A stretch of DNA of 64,000 bases from positions 51,104 through 115,103 of the forward strand of contig CALWPK010000003.1 of the NCBI GenBank assembly GCA_944383415.1, read 5' to 3'. This document shows, piece by piece, positions 16,682 to 25,500 of this stretch. The stretch's first letter is position 1, and every line of letters starts with the position of its first letter. This DNA is from an uncultured Clostridia bacterium. Its GTDB lineage: Bacteria; Bacillota; Clostridia; Christensenellales; UBA1242. The notes under the pieces are model-generated. The model saw only the letters and a program-made list of their open reading frames with translations, did no database searches and was not told the DNA's origin. The translations under genes and the position numbers were made by a program.

Positions 16682-17152
16682 CTATTTGTGATATGAAATA
16701 TTATTGACAATTGTGAATGCACGATATATTTGCTCAAGCAAAATCAGACGCATCAATTGATGCGGAAATGTCATTTTTGAAAATGAGATTTTGTCTTTGC
16801 ATTGAGATTTTAGTTCTTCACTCAAGCCGTTTGACGCTCCTATAATAATAGTTATTTCGCTAGTTTTCAAACTAAGTTTATCTAAGTAATTGGAAAATTC
16901 CACACTATCTAGACTTTTGCCTGTTATATCTAAGCAAATAGGGTAACCTTTTATTTTCTTCTTTATTTCAACAGCATCTTTTTGAAGTGCTATAGAGATA
17001 TCATTTGGATTGGTTGATGATGGATTGTGCTCTTTTATCTCAAGAATTTTTATGTCGGCAAAGCGTGAAATTCGCTTTAGATATTCGCTTAAGCCTTCTT
17101 TTAGGTATTGCTCTTTTATATCTCCGATCGCTACTATATTAATCTTCAGCAT
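16682..17152 (-). CDS. rlmH: 23S rRNA pseudouridine-1915 N3-methyltransferase
   Basis: A 156-residue SPOUT-fold methyltransferase of the RlmH (YbeA/YydA) family. Evidence: the opening MLKINIVAIGDIKEQYLKEGLSEY, the central TIIIGASNGLSEELK that forms the SAM-binding knot, and the closing FPHQLMRLILLEQIYRAFTI, a family hallmark. It modifies Psi1915 in helix 69 of 23S rRNA. The ATG overlaps the stop of the upstream CPBP gene as TAATG, implying translational coupling. Confidence 0.95.
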   Translation of the reverse strand: MLKINIVAIGDIKEQYLKEGLSEYLKRISRFADIKILEIKEHNPSSTNPNDISIALQKDAVEIKKKIKGYPICLDITGKSLDSVEFSNYLDKLSLKTSEITIIIGASNGLSEELKSQCKDKISFSKMTFPHQLMRLILLEQIYRAFTIVNNISYHK

Positions 17153-18204
17153 TAGATAATCCCCCAAACAAAGGTAGAAATCGTTATTAAACTACCCAAC
17201 ACTAAACTAGATATCAAGAATACTTGAGACAAAAATGAAAATTTACCTCCGCCAGTTACGGTATTTTTGAATTTTAATGATTCACTTTTTTGTAATATTT
17301 CGTTGGCTTGGTTGATTTTTGCCTGCGCTTGTTCGAGAGGTAGATTGTCTATCTCTAGGCAAGAGATTATCTTCTTCACATCATATCTGACTCGCTCTTT
17401 TGCTAGCGAACGAGTCAAATAGAGATATAAAACTATCAATAAGCAAACTAAAATGGTGTTTACGATTATGAAAACAAATATATTTGAAGCAATCAATGCC
17501 TGTAGGTCGTTTACTAGGGTTGCAAATGGCCAGTTCAGATAATATCCATAATAAAAGTAAGTGTTCAAAAAGTTGTTCAAAAAGTGTATAATAATGCTAG
17601 GGTATATGCTGTCTGCTACGATTGCGACATATCCCATTAAAAATCCTAAAATTGTAGCATAGAAGAATTGATTGATATTAAGATGCATCAAACCGAATAG
17701 TATTGAAGATATGATCAAAACGTATCTAGTATTCCCACATTTTTTGCCAGCGAATAGCATTATTCCTCTATGTAAAAACTCCTCACAAATACCAGGCAGA
17801 ACGCACGATAATAAAAATTCTCTAAACAAAAGTTCGTACGAGAATGGTACGGTTGTAGTTTTAGTGAGATTTTCGTATCCAAACAAAGATATCAAACTGG
17901 AAAAAAATTGTGCTACGAAATTGTTTATGAAATATAATACAATTCCCAATAAGATTGCTATTCCGATCATTCGTGTACTAATTTTCTTGAATCCAGTGTC
18001 TTTGAATGTTTGCTTGAAATTCTTGCTGACAAATAAGGTATATAATAGCATTGGGATGGCAAACATCACCATTATCTGAATTAGAAAAGTTGAAATATAC
18101 TCATTTTGCAACAATCCTAAATATCCCAAAACAAAAATTAGCGCAACTAAAATCATTGCAATAAAGTAAATTATATTAATTTTAAAAAACGTTTTATTTT
18201 TCAT
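17152..18204 (-). CDS. CPBP-family intramembrane metalloprotease
   Basis: A 350-residue membrane protein with about 8 to 10 hydrophobic segments. It carries the CPBP/Rce1-like motifs: EEFLHRGIM (EExxxR), the FGLMHLNINQF histidine, and HFLNNFLNTYF. Such proteins process or protect against small peptides or cleave prenylated proteins; the target is unknown. A hydrophilic tail of about 45 residues followed by a last helix is an extension beyond the core domain. It lies 49 nt downstream of another CPBP gene of the same direction, probably an old duplication, and is coupled to rlmH. Confidence 0.88.
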   Translation of the reverse strand: MKNKTFFKINIIYFIAMILVALIFVLGYLGLLQNEYISTFLIQIMVMFAIPMLLYTLFVSKNFKQTFKDTGFKKISTRMIGIAILLGIVLYFINNFVAQFFSSLISLFGYENLTKTTTVPFSYELLFREFLLSCVLPGICEEFLHRGIMLFAGKKCGNTRYVLIISSILFGLMHLNINQFFYATILGFLMGYVAIVADSIYPSIIIHFLNNFLNTYFYYGYYLNWPFATLVNDLQALIASNIFVFIIVNTILVCLLIVLYLYLTRSLAKERVRYDVKKIISCLEIDNLPLEQAQAKINQANEILQKSESLKFKNTVTGGGKFSFLSQVFLISSLVLGSLITISTFVWGII

Positions 18205-18253
18205 ATTTTCTACTTAAATTTATTAATTTCAAAATGAGAACACAACTACAAAC

Positions 18254-19147
18254 CTAAATTTCAATAGAGGATAAAATGAATATTATTGCCAGTATTGTTA
18301 AGCAAATTGAGAAGTATGCTTTGCCATCAGTTGTGATTTTTTCTTTTGGTTCTTCTTTTCTACCTTTCAATGTGAAGTACAAGACAATAGATACGAAGGC
18401 GATCAACAAAATTATTGCTATCAAGATATACGTCCAATGGTTGAATGACAAATTGATATTTAGATAGGACAGAGTGAGGGACAAAAGGTTGTTGGTAAAA
18501 TGGACGACAATACAATATAATATGTTGTTTTCTTTGTACATTATTACACCCAACAGCAAACCTATCAAAAATGGATAAATTGTTTGGTCAATCGATATAT
18601 GATATAGCGAGAAAATGAGGGCGCTTATCGAGATAGAAAATACCTTGCCGTACGGCTTTAGTCCTTTGAAAATTAGACCTCTGAATAGCAATTCTTCAAC
18701 GATTGCGGGCAGGATGACAACTGACAGCAAAGATACTAGATATCCTGAAGTGTTCAATTCATAGGGTAGGGTATTCAAACTTATTCCTAGGTTGACCAGT
18801 AGAGTATCAATGCAAGTGATTATAGGATACAGTGCGAGAAAAGATATGATCGCAATCAAAATATAAAACAAGATTTTTTTCCCACTAGATTTTGAAATGA
18901 TTTTATTGTCGCTCTTTCTGTTGATGAAAAAAAATACCAAAGCGATCACAAGATACATCACGCTCGCCAAGATCAGATATCCATAAGAGGTGTTGAAAAA
19001 AGTTTGATAACTTTCAGATCCAAGGCCTGCAATGTTGCAGATGATAATGGCAAGAATGGTCACAAAAACTATCGCAAGTTGACTGATCAAAAATGCGGAT
19101 AAAAATGCTACAGAACTATCTTTGATGGTTAAAGGTTTTCGCTCCAT
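18254..19147 (-). CDS. CPBP-family intramembrane metalloprotease
   Basis: A 297-residue membrane protein with the CPBP active-site motifs VEELLFRGLIF (EExxxR), SLYHISIDQ and HFTNNLLSL. The protein starts MERKPL; upstream in-frame codons would overlap its promoter. TATAAT ends exactly 6 nt before this ATG and there is no ribosome site, so the transcript appears leaderless. It heads the minus-strand run CPBP-CPBP-rlmH-peptidase-tadA. Confidence 0.88.
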   Translation of the reverse strand: MERKPLTIKDSSVAFLSAFLISQLAIVFVTILAIIICNIAGLGSESYQTFFNTSYGYLILASVMYLVIALVFFFINRKSDNKIISKSSGKKILFYILIAIISFLALYPIITCIDTLLVNLGISLNTLPYELNTSGYLVSLLSVVILPAIVEELLFRGLIFKGLKPYGKVFSISISALIFSLYHISIDQTIYPFLIGLLLGVIMYKENNILYCIVVHFTNNLLSLTLSYLNINLSFNHWTYILIAIILLIAFVSIVLYFTLKGRKEEPKEKITTDGKAYFSICLTILAIIFILSSIEI

Positions 19148-19153
19148 AAGTCT

Positions 19154-19182
19154 ATTATACAAAATTATCTTTTTTTTAGCAA
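19154..19182 (-). promoter_or_regulatory. Leaderless promoter of the CPBP-rlmH-tadA run
   Basis: On the minus strand: TTGCTA (19182-19177), 17-nt spacer, TATAAT (19159-19154), 6 nt, ATG. Confidence 0.65.
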
Positions 19183-19377
19183 TTACTTATGAAAAATTTT
19201 ATGAGAAAGTAAATTACTTTCAAAAGGATTTTATTTATTAATCTTTTATGTGGAGTTTAAAAATCTTACTTTAAATTTTTTATAAATCGTCTAATTTTTA
19301 GTGTACGAATTAAAAAGAAGTTGAGAATCACTCATATTTGCACAAATTCCTAATATTAATACATAAATAGGAGCGTT

Positions 19378-19995
19378 ATGTTAAGAGAAAATGAGGATAA
19401 AACTATTCTGATTTCAAATACTGCCATTATAGGTAAGAATGTGAAAATCGGACATAATGTTTGCATTTTGGGTGATTCTGTCATTGAGGATAATGTTGAA
19501 ATTTCGTCCAATACTGTGATAGAGAATTCAAAGATTGGTGACGGTACGATAATACTATCGAGTTTTGTCAATGATTCAGAAATTGAATCCAATTCAAGTA
19601 TAGGACCTTTTGCACACATTAGAGGTAATTCTAAAATAGGAAAAAATTGTAGAGTGGGTAATTTCGTAGAAGTGAAAAATGCTATAGTTGGCGATGACTC
19701 AAAGATGGCACACCTAGCATATATTGGAGATACGGAGATAGGGAAGAATTGCAATATAGGGTGTGGGGTAGTGTTTTGCAATTACAATGGAAAGATAAAG
19801 CAAAAATCCTATTTGGGAGACAATGTCTTTGTAGGATCAAATGCGAACATAATTGCACCCGTGACTATAAGTGACAATGCTTATATTGCTGCGGGTAGCA
19901 CTATTAATAAAGATGTAGGAAAAGGAGATTTGGCTATCGCACGGGTGAGGCAAGAAAACAAAAAAAATTTCAAAAATCCATATTTAGACAGATAA
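19378..19995 (+). CDS. Stand-alone GlmU C-terminal (left-handed beta-helix) acetyltransferase domain
   Basis: A 205-residue protein of hexapeptide repeats that matches the acetyltransferase half of GlmU: GPFAHIRGNSKIGKNCRVGNFVEVKNA, HLAYIGDTEIGKNCNIGCGVVFCNYNG, and APVTISDNAYIAAGSTINKDV. In the usual bifunctional enzyme this half makes N-acetylglucosamine-1-phosphate from GlcN-1-P and acetyl-CoA; the N-terminal UDP-GlcNAc pyrophosphorylase half is absent here and nothing upstream encodes it. The residues LRPGS of typical GlmU read IRGNS here. The start has an AGGAG ribosome site. Either a split GlmU working with a separate uridylyltransferase, or a paralogue with another amine substrate. Confidence 0.82.
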   Translation: MLRENEDKTILISNTAIIGKNVKIGHNVCILGDSVIEDNVEISSNTVIENSKIGDGTIILSSFVNDSEIESNSSIGPFAHIRGNSKIGKNCRVGNFVEVKNAIVGDDSKMAHLAYIGDTEIGKNCNIGCGVVFCNYNGKIKQKSYLGDNVFVGSNANIIAPVTISDNAYIAAGSTINKDVGKGDLAIARVRQENKKNFKNPYLDR

Positions 19996-20014
19996 AATTG
20001 CGATTTTTTGCTTA

Positions 20015-20704
20015 TTATTTCTTATTTTTCTTATTTTTTATATGATTTTCAAAAAATTTTTGAAATTTTAATATTAAATATGTATCGATTATAATTAGAT
20101 TAAAAATAATGATCCAATCAACTGTGCGCAACTCAGACCAAACGATGATTCCGCTACCAAAGAAACAAACTAATAAATTGTCCATACCTCTGAATATTAT
20201 TGTGACGATTATGAAAAATGAAAATTTCATTTTCGTCATACCCGCTACAATACAAATTGCATCATCTGGAAATATTGGTATAGAAAACACGATGGGAAGA
20301 AGCAATTTGCTTTTGGCATCTATCAAATCTTGAGCGTGCTCCAATTCGTCTTTGCTAATCAACTTTACAGCAAGTTTTTCACCAAATTTATCACCTAGAA
20401 AGAATAGAACAATTGAGGATATAATGCTTGTGAGCCAAGAGATGAAGAATGCAGTTTTTGCTCCGAATAGTATACATCCTAGTACTACTAATGCCGTGTT
20501 TAATACAGGCACAAAACAGAATAGTATGAATAGTAAAACCTCAATAAATATAAAGGTAAGGATTCCGTATTGACCGCTATTTATAATCAATTGTTTCAAA
20601 CTTGAAATATCTGCAATGCCAAAGGTTCGCAAAATAAAATATGCGACTATGCTGACAATTGCAAAGAATGAAACGACGAGCAAGAGTTTAAGCCATTTTT
20701 TCAT
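20015..20704 (-). CDS. VTT-domain (TVP38/TMEM64, DedA-like) membrane protein
   Basis: A 229-residue membrane protein with the SNARE-associated/VTT core: FIFIEVLLFILFCFVPVLNTALVVLGCILFG, then FFLGDKFGEKLAVKL, and the conserved re-entrant stretch SIPIFPDDAICIVAGMTKM. Related proteins affect lipid scrambling or membrane homeostasis; the role is not settled. The start is the ATG at 20704, 6 nt after TATAAT, with no ribosome site; the longer frame upstream would cover the promoter. It faces the GlmU-like gene tail to tail. Confidence 0.85.
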   Translation of the reverse strand: MKKWLKLLLVVSFFAIVSIVAYFILRTFGIADISSLKQLIINSGQYGILTFIFIEVLLFILFCFVPVLNTALVVLGCILFGAKTAFFISWLTSIISSIVLFFLGDKFGEKLAVKLISKDELEHAQDLIDAKSKLLLPIVFSIPIFPDDAICIVAGMTKMKFSFFIIVTIIFRGMDNLLVCFFGSGIIVWSELRTVDWIIIFNLIIIDTYLILKFQKFFENHIKNKKNKK

Positions 20705-20710
20705 ATTTTT

Positions 20711-20740
20711 ATTATATGAAAAAGAGTCTTGCAATGTAAA
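20711..20740 (-). promoter_or_regulatory. Leaderless promoter of the VTT gene
   Basis: On the minus strand: TTTACA (20740-20735), 18-nt spacer, TATAAT (20716-20711), 6 nt, ATG. Confidence 0.65.
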
Positions 20741-20781
20741 AATATCCTAGCATTCAACCTTTGAATGTCAATCGATAGGAT
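20738..20781 (-). terminator. Terminator of the yabP-yabQ-divIC-kinase operon
   Basis: A two-part hairpin: inner CATTCAA / TTGAATG with loop CCT, outer ATCCTA / TAGGAT. On the minus strand it runs into ATTTTTAC. It lies between the kinase-like gene and the promoter of the VTT gene. Confidence 0.6.
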
Positions 20782-20930
20782 GGTTAACAATATTTATAAC
20801 TAGATAAAAATTTTACTAGGTTAGTTTAATTATTGATATGGATTTTAATAGATGATGTTTATGAATTTACATATCTAGATTTTTGTCCTAATTTTAATGA
20901 ATTGTTTAATTATGTAATGAAAAAAGGAAT

Positions 20931-21479
20931 TTATTTTTTTATAAACTCCTTATACTTTTCAAAAACATATTCAGATAGATCTTCGATACTCCCGTCGCTT
21001 GTGATCACTAAATCATAATTGTCAAGATTGGTATTGTCTGTTTGGTATAATTCTTGATATCTTGTGTTTTCAGTGTCCCATCGCTCAATCAATGTACGTT
21101 TCGCACTAGCCAAAGTTTGCACATTCTCTGTCTCTCGCTTAGACTTTAGCAATCTGTCCGCTGCGGTATTCCAATCAATGTCTACGAATACCTTGAATGA
21201 ATTTGGGATGAAATGCCACGCAAGACGCGAATCAATTATAATATCATCGTCAAGTCTCGTCTTGCCGATGGATTCAATTTTGCTATCTATGATCTTATCT
21301 ATGTCTTTTATTTTATCGTGATTTTTTTGAAAGTGCAATATATTTTCGTAGCCAAATTGTTTAGATAGATCTCTAAACATATCTCCAGTGCAAATATATT
21401 CAAAATTATATTTTTCACACAAGTATTTGCTGATACTTCCTTTGCCACTGCACGGTTTTCCAGTAATTGTGATTATCAT
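20931..21479 (-). CDS. Cytidylate-kinase-like P-loop kinase
   Basis: A 182-residue nucleoside-monophosphate-kinase-like protein: P-loop GKPCSGKGSISKYL at residues 7-20, then EYICTGDMFRDL and DDIIIDSRLAWHFIP. It resembles the CMP-kinase-like AAA_17/18 group found widely in clostridia; the substrate cannot be assigned. Its ATG overlaps the stop of the divIC-like gene (TAATG). It is the last gene of an operon with yabP, yabQ and divIC, a position taken by other genes in Bacillus, so its cell-division or spore link is only positional. Confidence 0.72.
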   Translation of the reverse strand: MIITITGKPCSGKGSISKYLCEKYNFEYICTGDMFRDLSKQFGYENILHFQKNHDKIKDIDKIIDSKIESIGKTRLDDDIIIDSRLAWHFIPNSFKVFVDIDWNTAADRLLKSKRETENVQTLASAKRTLIERWDTENTRYQELYQTDNTNLDNYDLVITSDGSIEDLSEYVFEKYKEFIKK

Positions 21480-21733
21480 TATTCATTTTCCTCTATATTT
21501 ATTTCAACATCACCATTTTTGTCATCATAGGAGATGTCGTCACTATTTTCAATCTTTTGATTTTCATAGTAGTCAAGTTCATTATTCAATCGGTCAATTT
21601 CAATTTGCTGATTGTCAATTTCTCGTTGTTTGTTATTTATAGACACAATTTGTGCTATGCTGATTATCAAAAGAAGGACAATGACCGCTATTGCCAAGAA
21701 TACGAATAATTTAGCCTTTTTCGTTTGATTCAT
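21479..21733 (-). CDS. Septum-formation initiator, DivIC/FtsB-like
   Basis: An 84-residue single-pass membrane protein: short basic N-terminus, one helix (residues 8-28), then a coiled coil (NKQREIDNQQIEIDRLNNELDYYE region) and an acidic tail. Length, topology and its place directly after yabQ match DivIC of spore-forming Firmicutes, which joins FtsL and DivIB at the division septum. Sequence identity is too weak for certainty. The start lies 23 bp inside yabQ. Confidence 0.75.
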   Translation of the reverse strand: MNQTKKAKLFVFLAIAVIVLLLIISIAQIVSINNKQREIDNQQIEIDRLNNELDYYENQKIENSDDISYDDKNGDVEINIEENE

Positions 21734-22076
21734 TTTTCTTCTTCCTAAACAACTTTAGTTTTGTGATTTTATTATACCATTTGTTTTCTAAAAAAGCAAA
21801 TAAATTTTTACTAATAAATAAAAAGTAAAAATATCCCAGCAAGTAGGCAATGATTAGAGCATAATTGAATTGACCTAAATTGTAAAAATTAATTAAAAAT
21901 ACAAAAATTATTGAAAAAAATGTGTAAAAAATGGTGTAAAACACGTTTTTTTTGAATATTTTTTGATAATTTTTCAAAATTAATGTAAAAAATAATTTTG
22001 AAATCAATCCTATAATAATTCCAAAAAACAAAAAAATTAAAAAGCAATTTACTTGATTGAATGTTGAAAATATCAT
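21711..22076 (-). CDS. yabQ: Spore cortex biosynthesis protein YabQ
   Basis: A 121-residue protein with four hydrophobic segments, of the YabQ family by topology, length and place between yabP and divIC. YabQ is needed for spore cortex formation and localises with YabP at the forespore membrane in Bacillus. Sequence is poorly conserved, so the call rests mainly on context. It overlaps yabP by 4 bp and divIC by 23 bp. Confidence 0.78.
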   Translation of the reverse strand: MIFSTFNQVNCFLIFLFFGIIIGLISKLFFTLILKNYQKIFKKNVFYTIFYTFFSIIFVFLINFYNLGQFNYALIIAYLLGYFYFLFISKNLFAFLENKWYNKITKLKLFRKKKNESNEKG

Positions 22077-22351
22077 TTAAAAATTTTCCTGAAAAATGGT
22101 TCTTTTTCCTTTCCTTGAACGAATTTGATAGAATTTATATTCCCATTAATCTCAGCACGAGTGGTGGTATTGTCCAATTTAACCAATTCTAAATTTTCGC
22201 CAATGATCATCAGTCCGCCGAAGTTTGTGTCCAATTGTATCAACTCAGGCTTCAAACTCACTATTTTATTCGTGCCAGAAACTGATAGATTCGTCCTGTT
22301 GCTCAATACGATTAATTGTTCTTTTTTCGTCTCTTTTTCTTTATTTTCCAT
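22073..22351 (-). CDS. yabP: Sporulation protein YabP
   Basis: A 92-residue soluble protein of the YabP/YqfC family. The pattern LIVLSNRTNLSVSGTNKIVSL … GGLMIIGENLELVKLD … GNINSIKF is the family's small beta-fold. In Bacillus YabP acts with YabQ in spore coat/cortex assembly. The ribosome site AGAGGAAA precedes the ATG. First gene of the four-gene operon. Confidence 0.88.
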   Translation of the reverse strand: MENKEKETKKEQLIVLSNRTNLSVSGTNKIVSLKPELIQLDTNFGGLMIIGENLELVKLDNTTTRAEINGNINSIKFVQGKEKEPFFRKIFK

Positions 22352-22409
22352 AATTTCCTCTAAATAAATATATTTATATATTTTTTAATTATGATTAATT
22401 CCAATTTAT

Positions 22410-22439
22410 TTGACAAATTTAGCACACATTTTCTATAAT
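22410..22439 (+). promoter_or_regulatory. Promoter of the giant lipoprotein gene
   Basis: TTGACA, 18-nt spacer, TATAAT; predicted leader about 58 nt. Confidence 0.75.
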
Positions 22440-22503
22440 ATAAATATTAATTTAATTTAAAATATTTTTGTCGCATTTAGGTTAAATTATAATAGGGGAG
22501 AAA

Positions 22504-25500
22504 ATGAAAAAGAAATGTACTTTTGCACTGATATTCATTATGATGCTTTCGTGTATTATTTTTTCTGCGTGCGGTGACAAATATGAAGATCTAGAGATGA
22601 CCTTTTACTCCACGAGTGGTAATAGGGTGGAATCTGTCAATTTGATCATAGATGATGATAATGCCGATTTGCAATCCGTCAGGGTGGGAGTTCGTTTTTC
22701 AGGTATTGACGACTCTGACATTGGAGAAGTCGAAATCTATTCAAGTCCTAGCGAACTAATATCTGTTAGCAATGAAAGGCTAGAAAATGACACATATTAT
22801 GCAGATATCAGTGCTAATGTGGCAAAAGGAAGCGGAAAATTAAAAGTCAAACACGAATCTTCGGGCAAAGAGGTGAGCATTGACTTGACAATTACTAGAA
22901 AAGCGACAGGAATAGTTTCCAGTTCGGATACGTATGTTGTCTCTATTCCAAATACGGGGGATAGAGAGGTCCATATTGACGCTAGTCAGGTGGTGACGCT
23001 TTTACCTAAAAGCACAGGGGCGTCAGATTCAGTATATTTCAAAGTGAAAGACAATTCAAGTGTGCAAAATGTAAGTTTTATTTCTTCGGAGGTAGATAGT
23101 TCGCTGATTGAAGGGTTTACGATCAACTCAAACGTTCCTAATGGTGCGGAATTGCTGCTTTATCCCGTCACATACCTAGATGGCTATGAACTGACAGAAT
23201 ATCAGGACAATGAGATTGTCTTCAAGTTTATCAGAACGCTTACTAGCGATAGCGTGTATCTATCAACAGATGTCTTTCATCAAGAGTATTTGGATTCAAA
23301 CGAGACGATTCATTTGATTGCAAAAGAGATCGACAGTGTGATCGCGACAGACGGGAAACAATACAATTTCAACAACATTCAAATTTCACTGCAATATTTG
23401 CAGGGTGAAAACTATGTCGACTTTGAAATGGGCGGTATCAATTATTATGATTTTTATGATATTGAATTGAGCACAGATAATGACAACATCACTTCATATA
23501 ACTCAAACAATACTCTCATTTTTCAAGCGGTAGATTACACATCAAACGAGGTGACAGCCACGATTAGACTCGTGCCAAAAAATTGTGTTGGAGACATCGG
23601 ATTGGTAGAGAAAAAATTTAAAGTGAAAGCGGAATTGAAACCTAGTGATATTGAAGTGCAGATGCAGGGGGAAGATGTAGATATAAATTATAGTTTAGAT
23701 CTGTATGACTATTATGCGTCTGGCGGAAGTGCACTCGGTGCGCTATTCAATTTTAATCCTATTGTAGATTTTAGTTATGAAGATTTGAAAAATATGCGAA
23801 TCAGCATTCAGCCTGAGATTCTAAACGCTTATATTTCGTCTAATGGAGGATATGTAGGTATCAATCAAATTTATACAGATGACAGTTTCACAACACTATC
23901 AACGAGTTATGAATATGCTGGGCGAGTTTTGAGAAACAATAAATATGTGTTAGAAATATATCTACACAATCAGCCATTGAGATTCTATTATGATGCCGAG
24001 TTGCAATCTATGGTGTCTGAGTCGTTTACAAATGTGGACAACCTATACATAAAATATGTAGAAACTGACATACCACAAGATAACTATGGCTTGGAACTAG
24101 ATGTGTTCACATACTATTCTGGAGATTACACCTATTTGGAGCCAATATCAAACACTAGCATCAATATCACTTTTAATAGATTGGAAGGCGTGCAGAGCCT
24201 AGAAGTCAATGCGGGATATTTAAGCCTTCAAAACGATGCCTACACAGAGACAATTTACTCGGACGCAAATGCAGATCCTTATCCTGTCAGCAAAGTGAAT
24301 TTAAATAGGCTCGAAGGTACAGACAATGTGGATATCCACGCATATTTGTTGTATGTGGGACCAGGCAATGTCTTGGGGGATCGAGATAGAGTGTTGTCGA
24401 ATGCGACATTTAATATCAGCGTTCAAGGGGGACAGGACAATCCGCTAAAAATCAAGCAATATTCAATTAATGACGGAAATGGCAAAGACGGTGAAGAAAA
24501 TCTGATTTTGGGTGAACAAAACATAACATATACTTTCAATTCAAATAGTGGTGTAGAAAATGCTATATTATTTGTGTTCAACCAAAATACAGATGTCGGG
24601 CAATACAAAATCACCTTTAGTCACAGCAATGGATATACTCTGACTATAGATTGCTACGTCTATCAAAAAATGGTAGAAGATGACATAACTTATAGTTTTG
24701 AAGAGAACGATAAAGCGTTTAGGAACAGTAGATTTGTAGATATAGACGGAATTTTGACCAAAGAATATCTTTATGAAGATTATAAAGCAGATTATATTGT
24801 GGCATCTGGTCAGACACTCACTCTAGAAGTCATTTTGCAAAACTATTTCGATAGCAATTATCTGCTAGGATATGATTTCAACGCAGAATTTCTCGATGTG
24901 ACAGCAGAGTCGGCTTCGGATTATCTCAAGTTATACAATCAAAATAGTTTGACAGAAATATCTTTTATAAAAGGTACATATTTCAATAACGGTAACAATT
25001 ATATCAATATAACTATTACAGTAATGGTACAGAATTATCAAGATATCATTACGCCTAACGGATATGCTCAAATCCCAGTGAATGTGACATTCTTTATCTA
25101 CGACGAAATTGATGAAGATGATATAGATATCAATATTGATAGCGCCGATAAATATATGTATGAATATTTAGGCGCATACTATAAGGATCAGGCGTCAGTC
25201 AATTTAGAGATCTCTATTTTGGGAGAGAACAAACAATATTTGTGGAACTATGTTCAAGCACAAAATCAAGAGAGCAATTACAACATTGGAGTGTCAGGAG
25301 AAACTGTCGATGAAGAGACTGGAGAGGTCAGTGTCAATCAATACAAAGTCATTTGGTATACGCAAAACAATGATGATAGCGTGCGAACGGATGCTCAGGG
25401 AGATAAAAATATTGGGCTCACTTTCAGAAGTGGACAAAATGTGGATTTGTATTATTGCGATATCTATGCAGAAGTGCGACAGTTTAATACAATATTTAGA

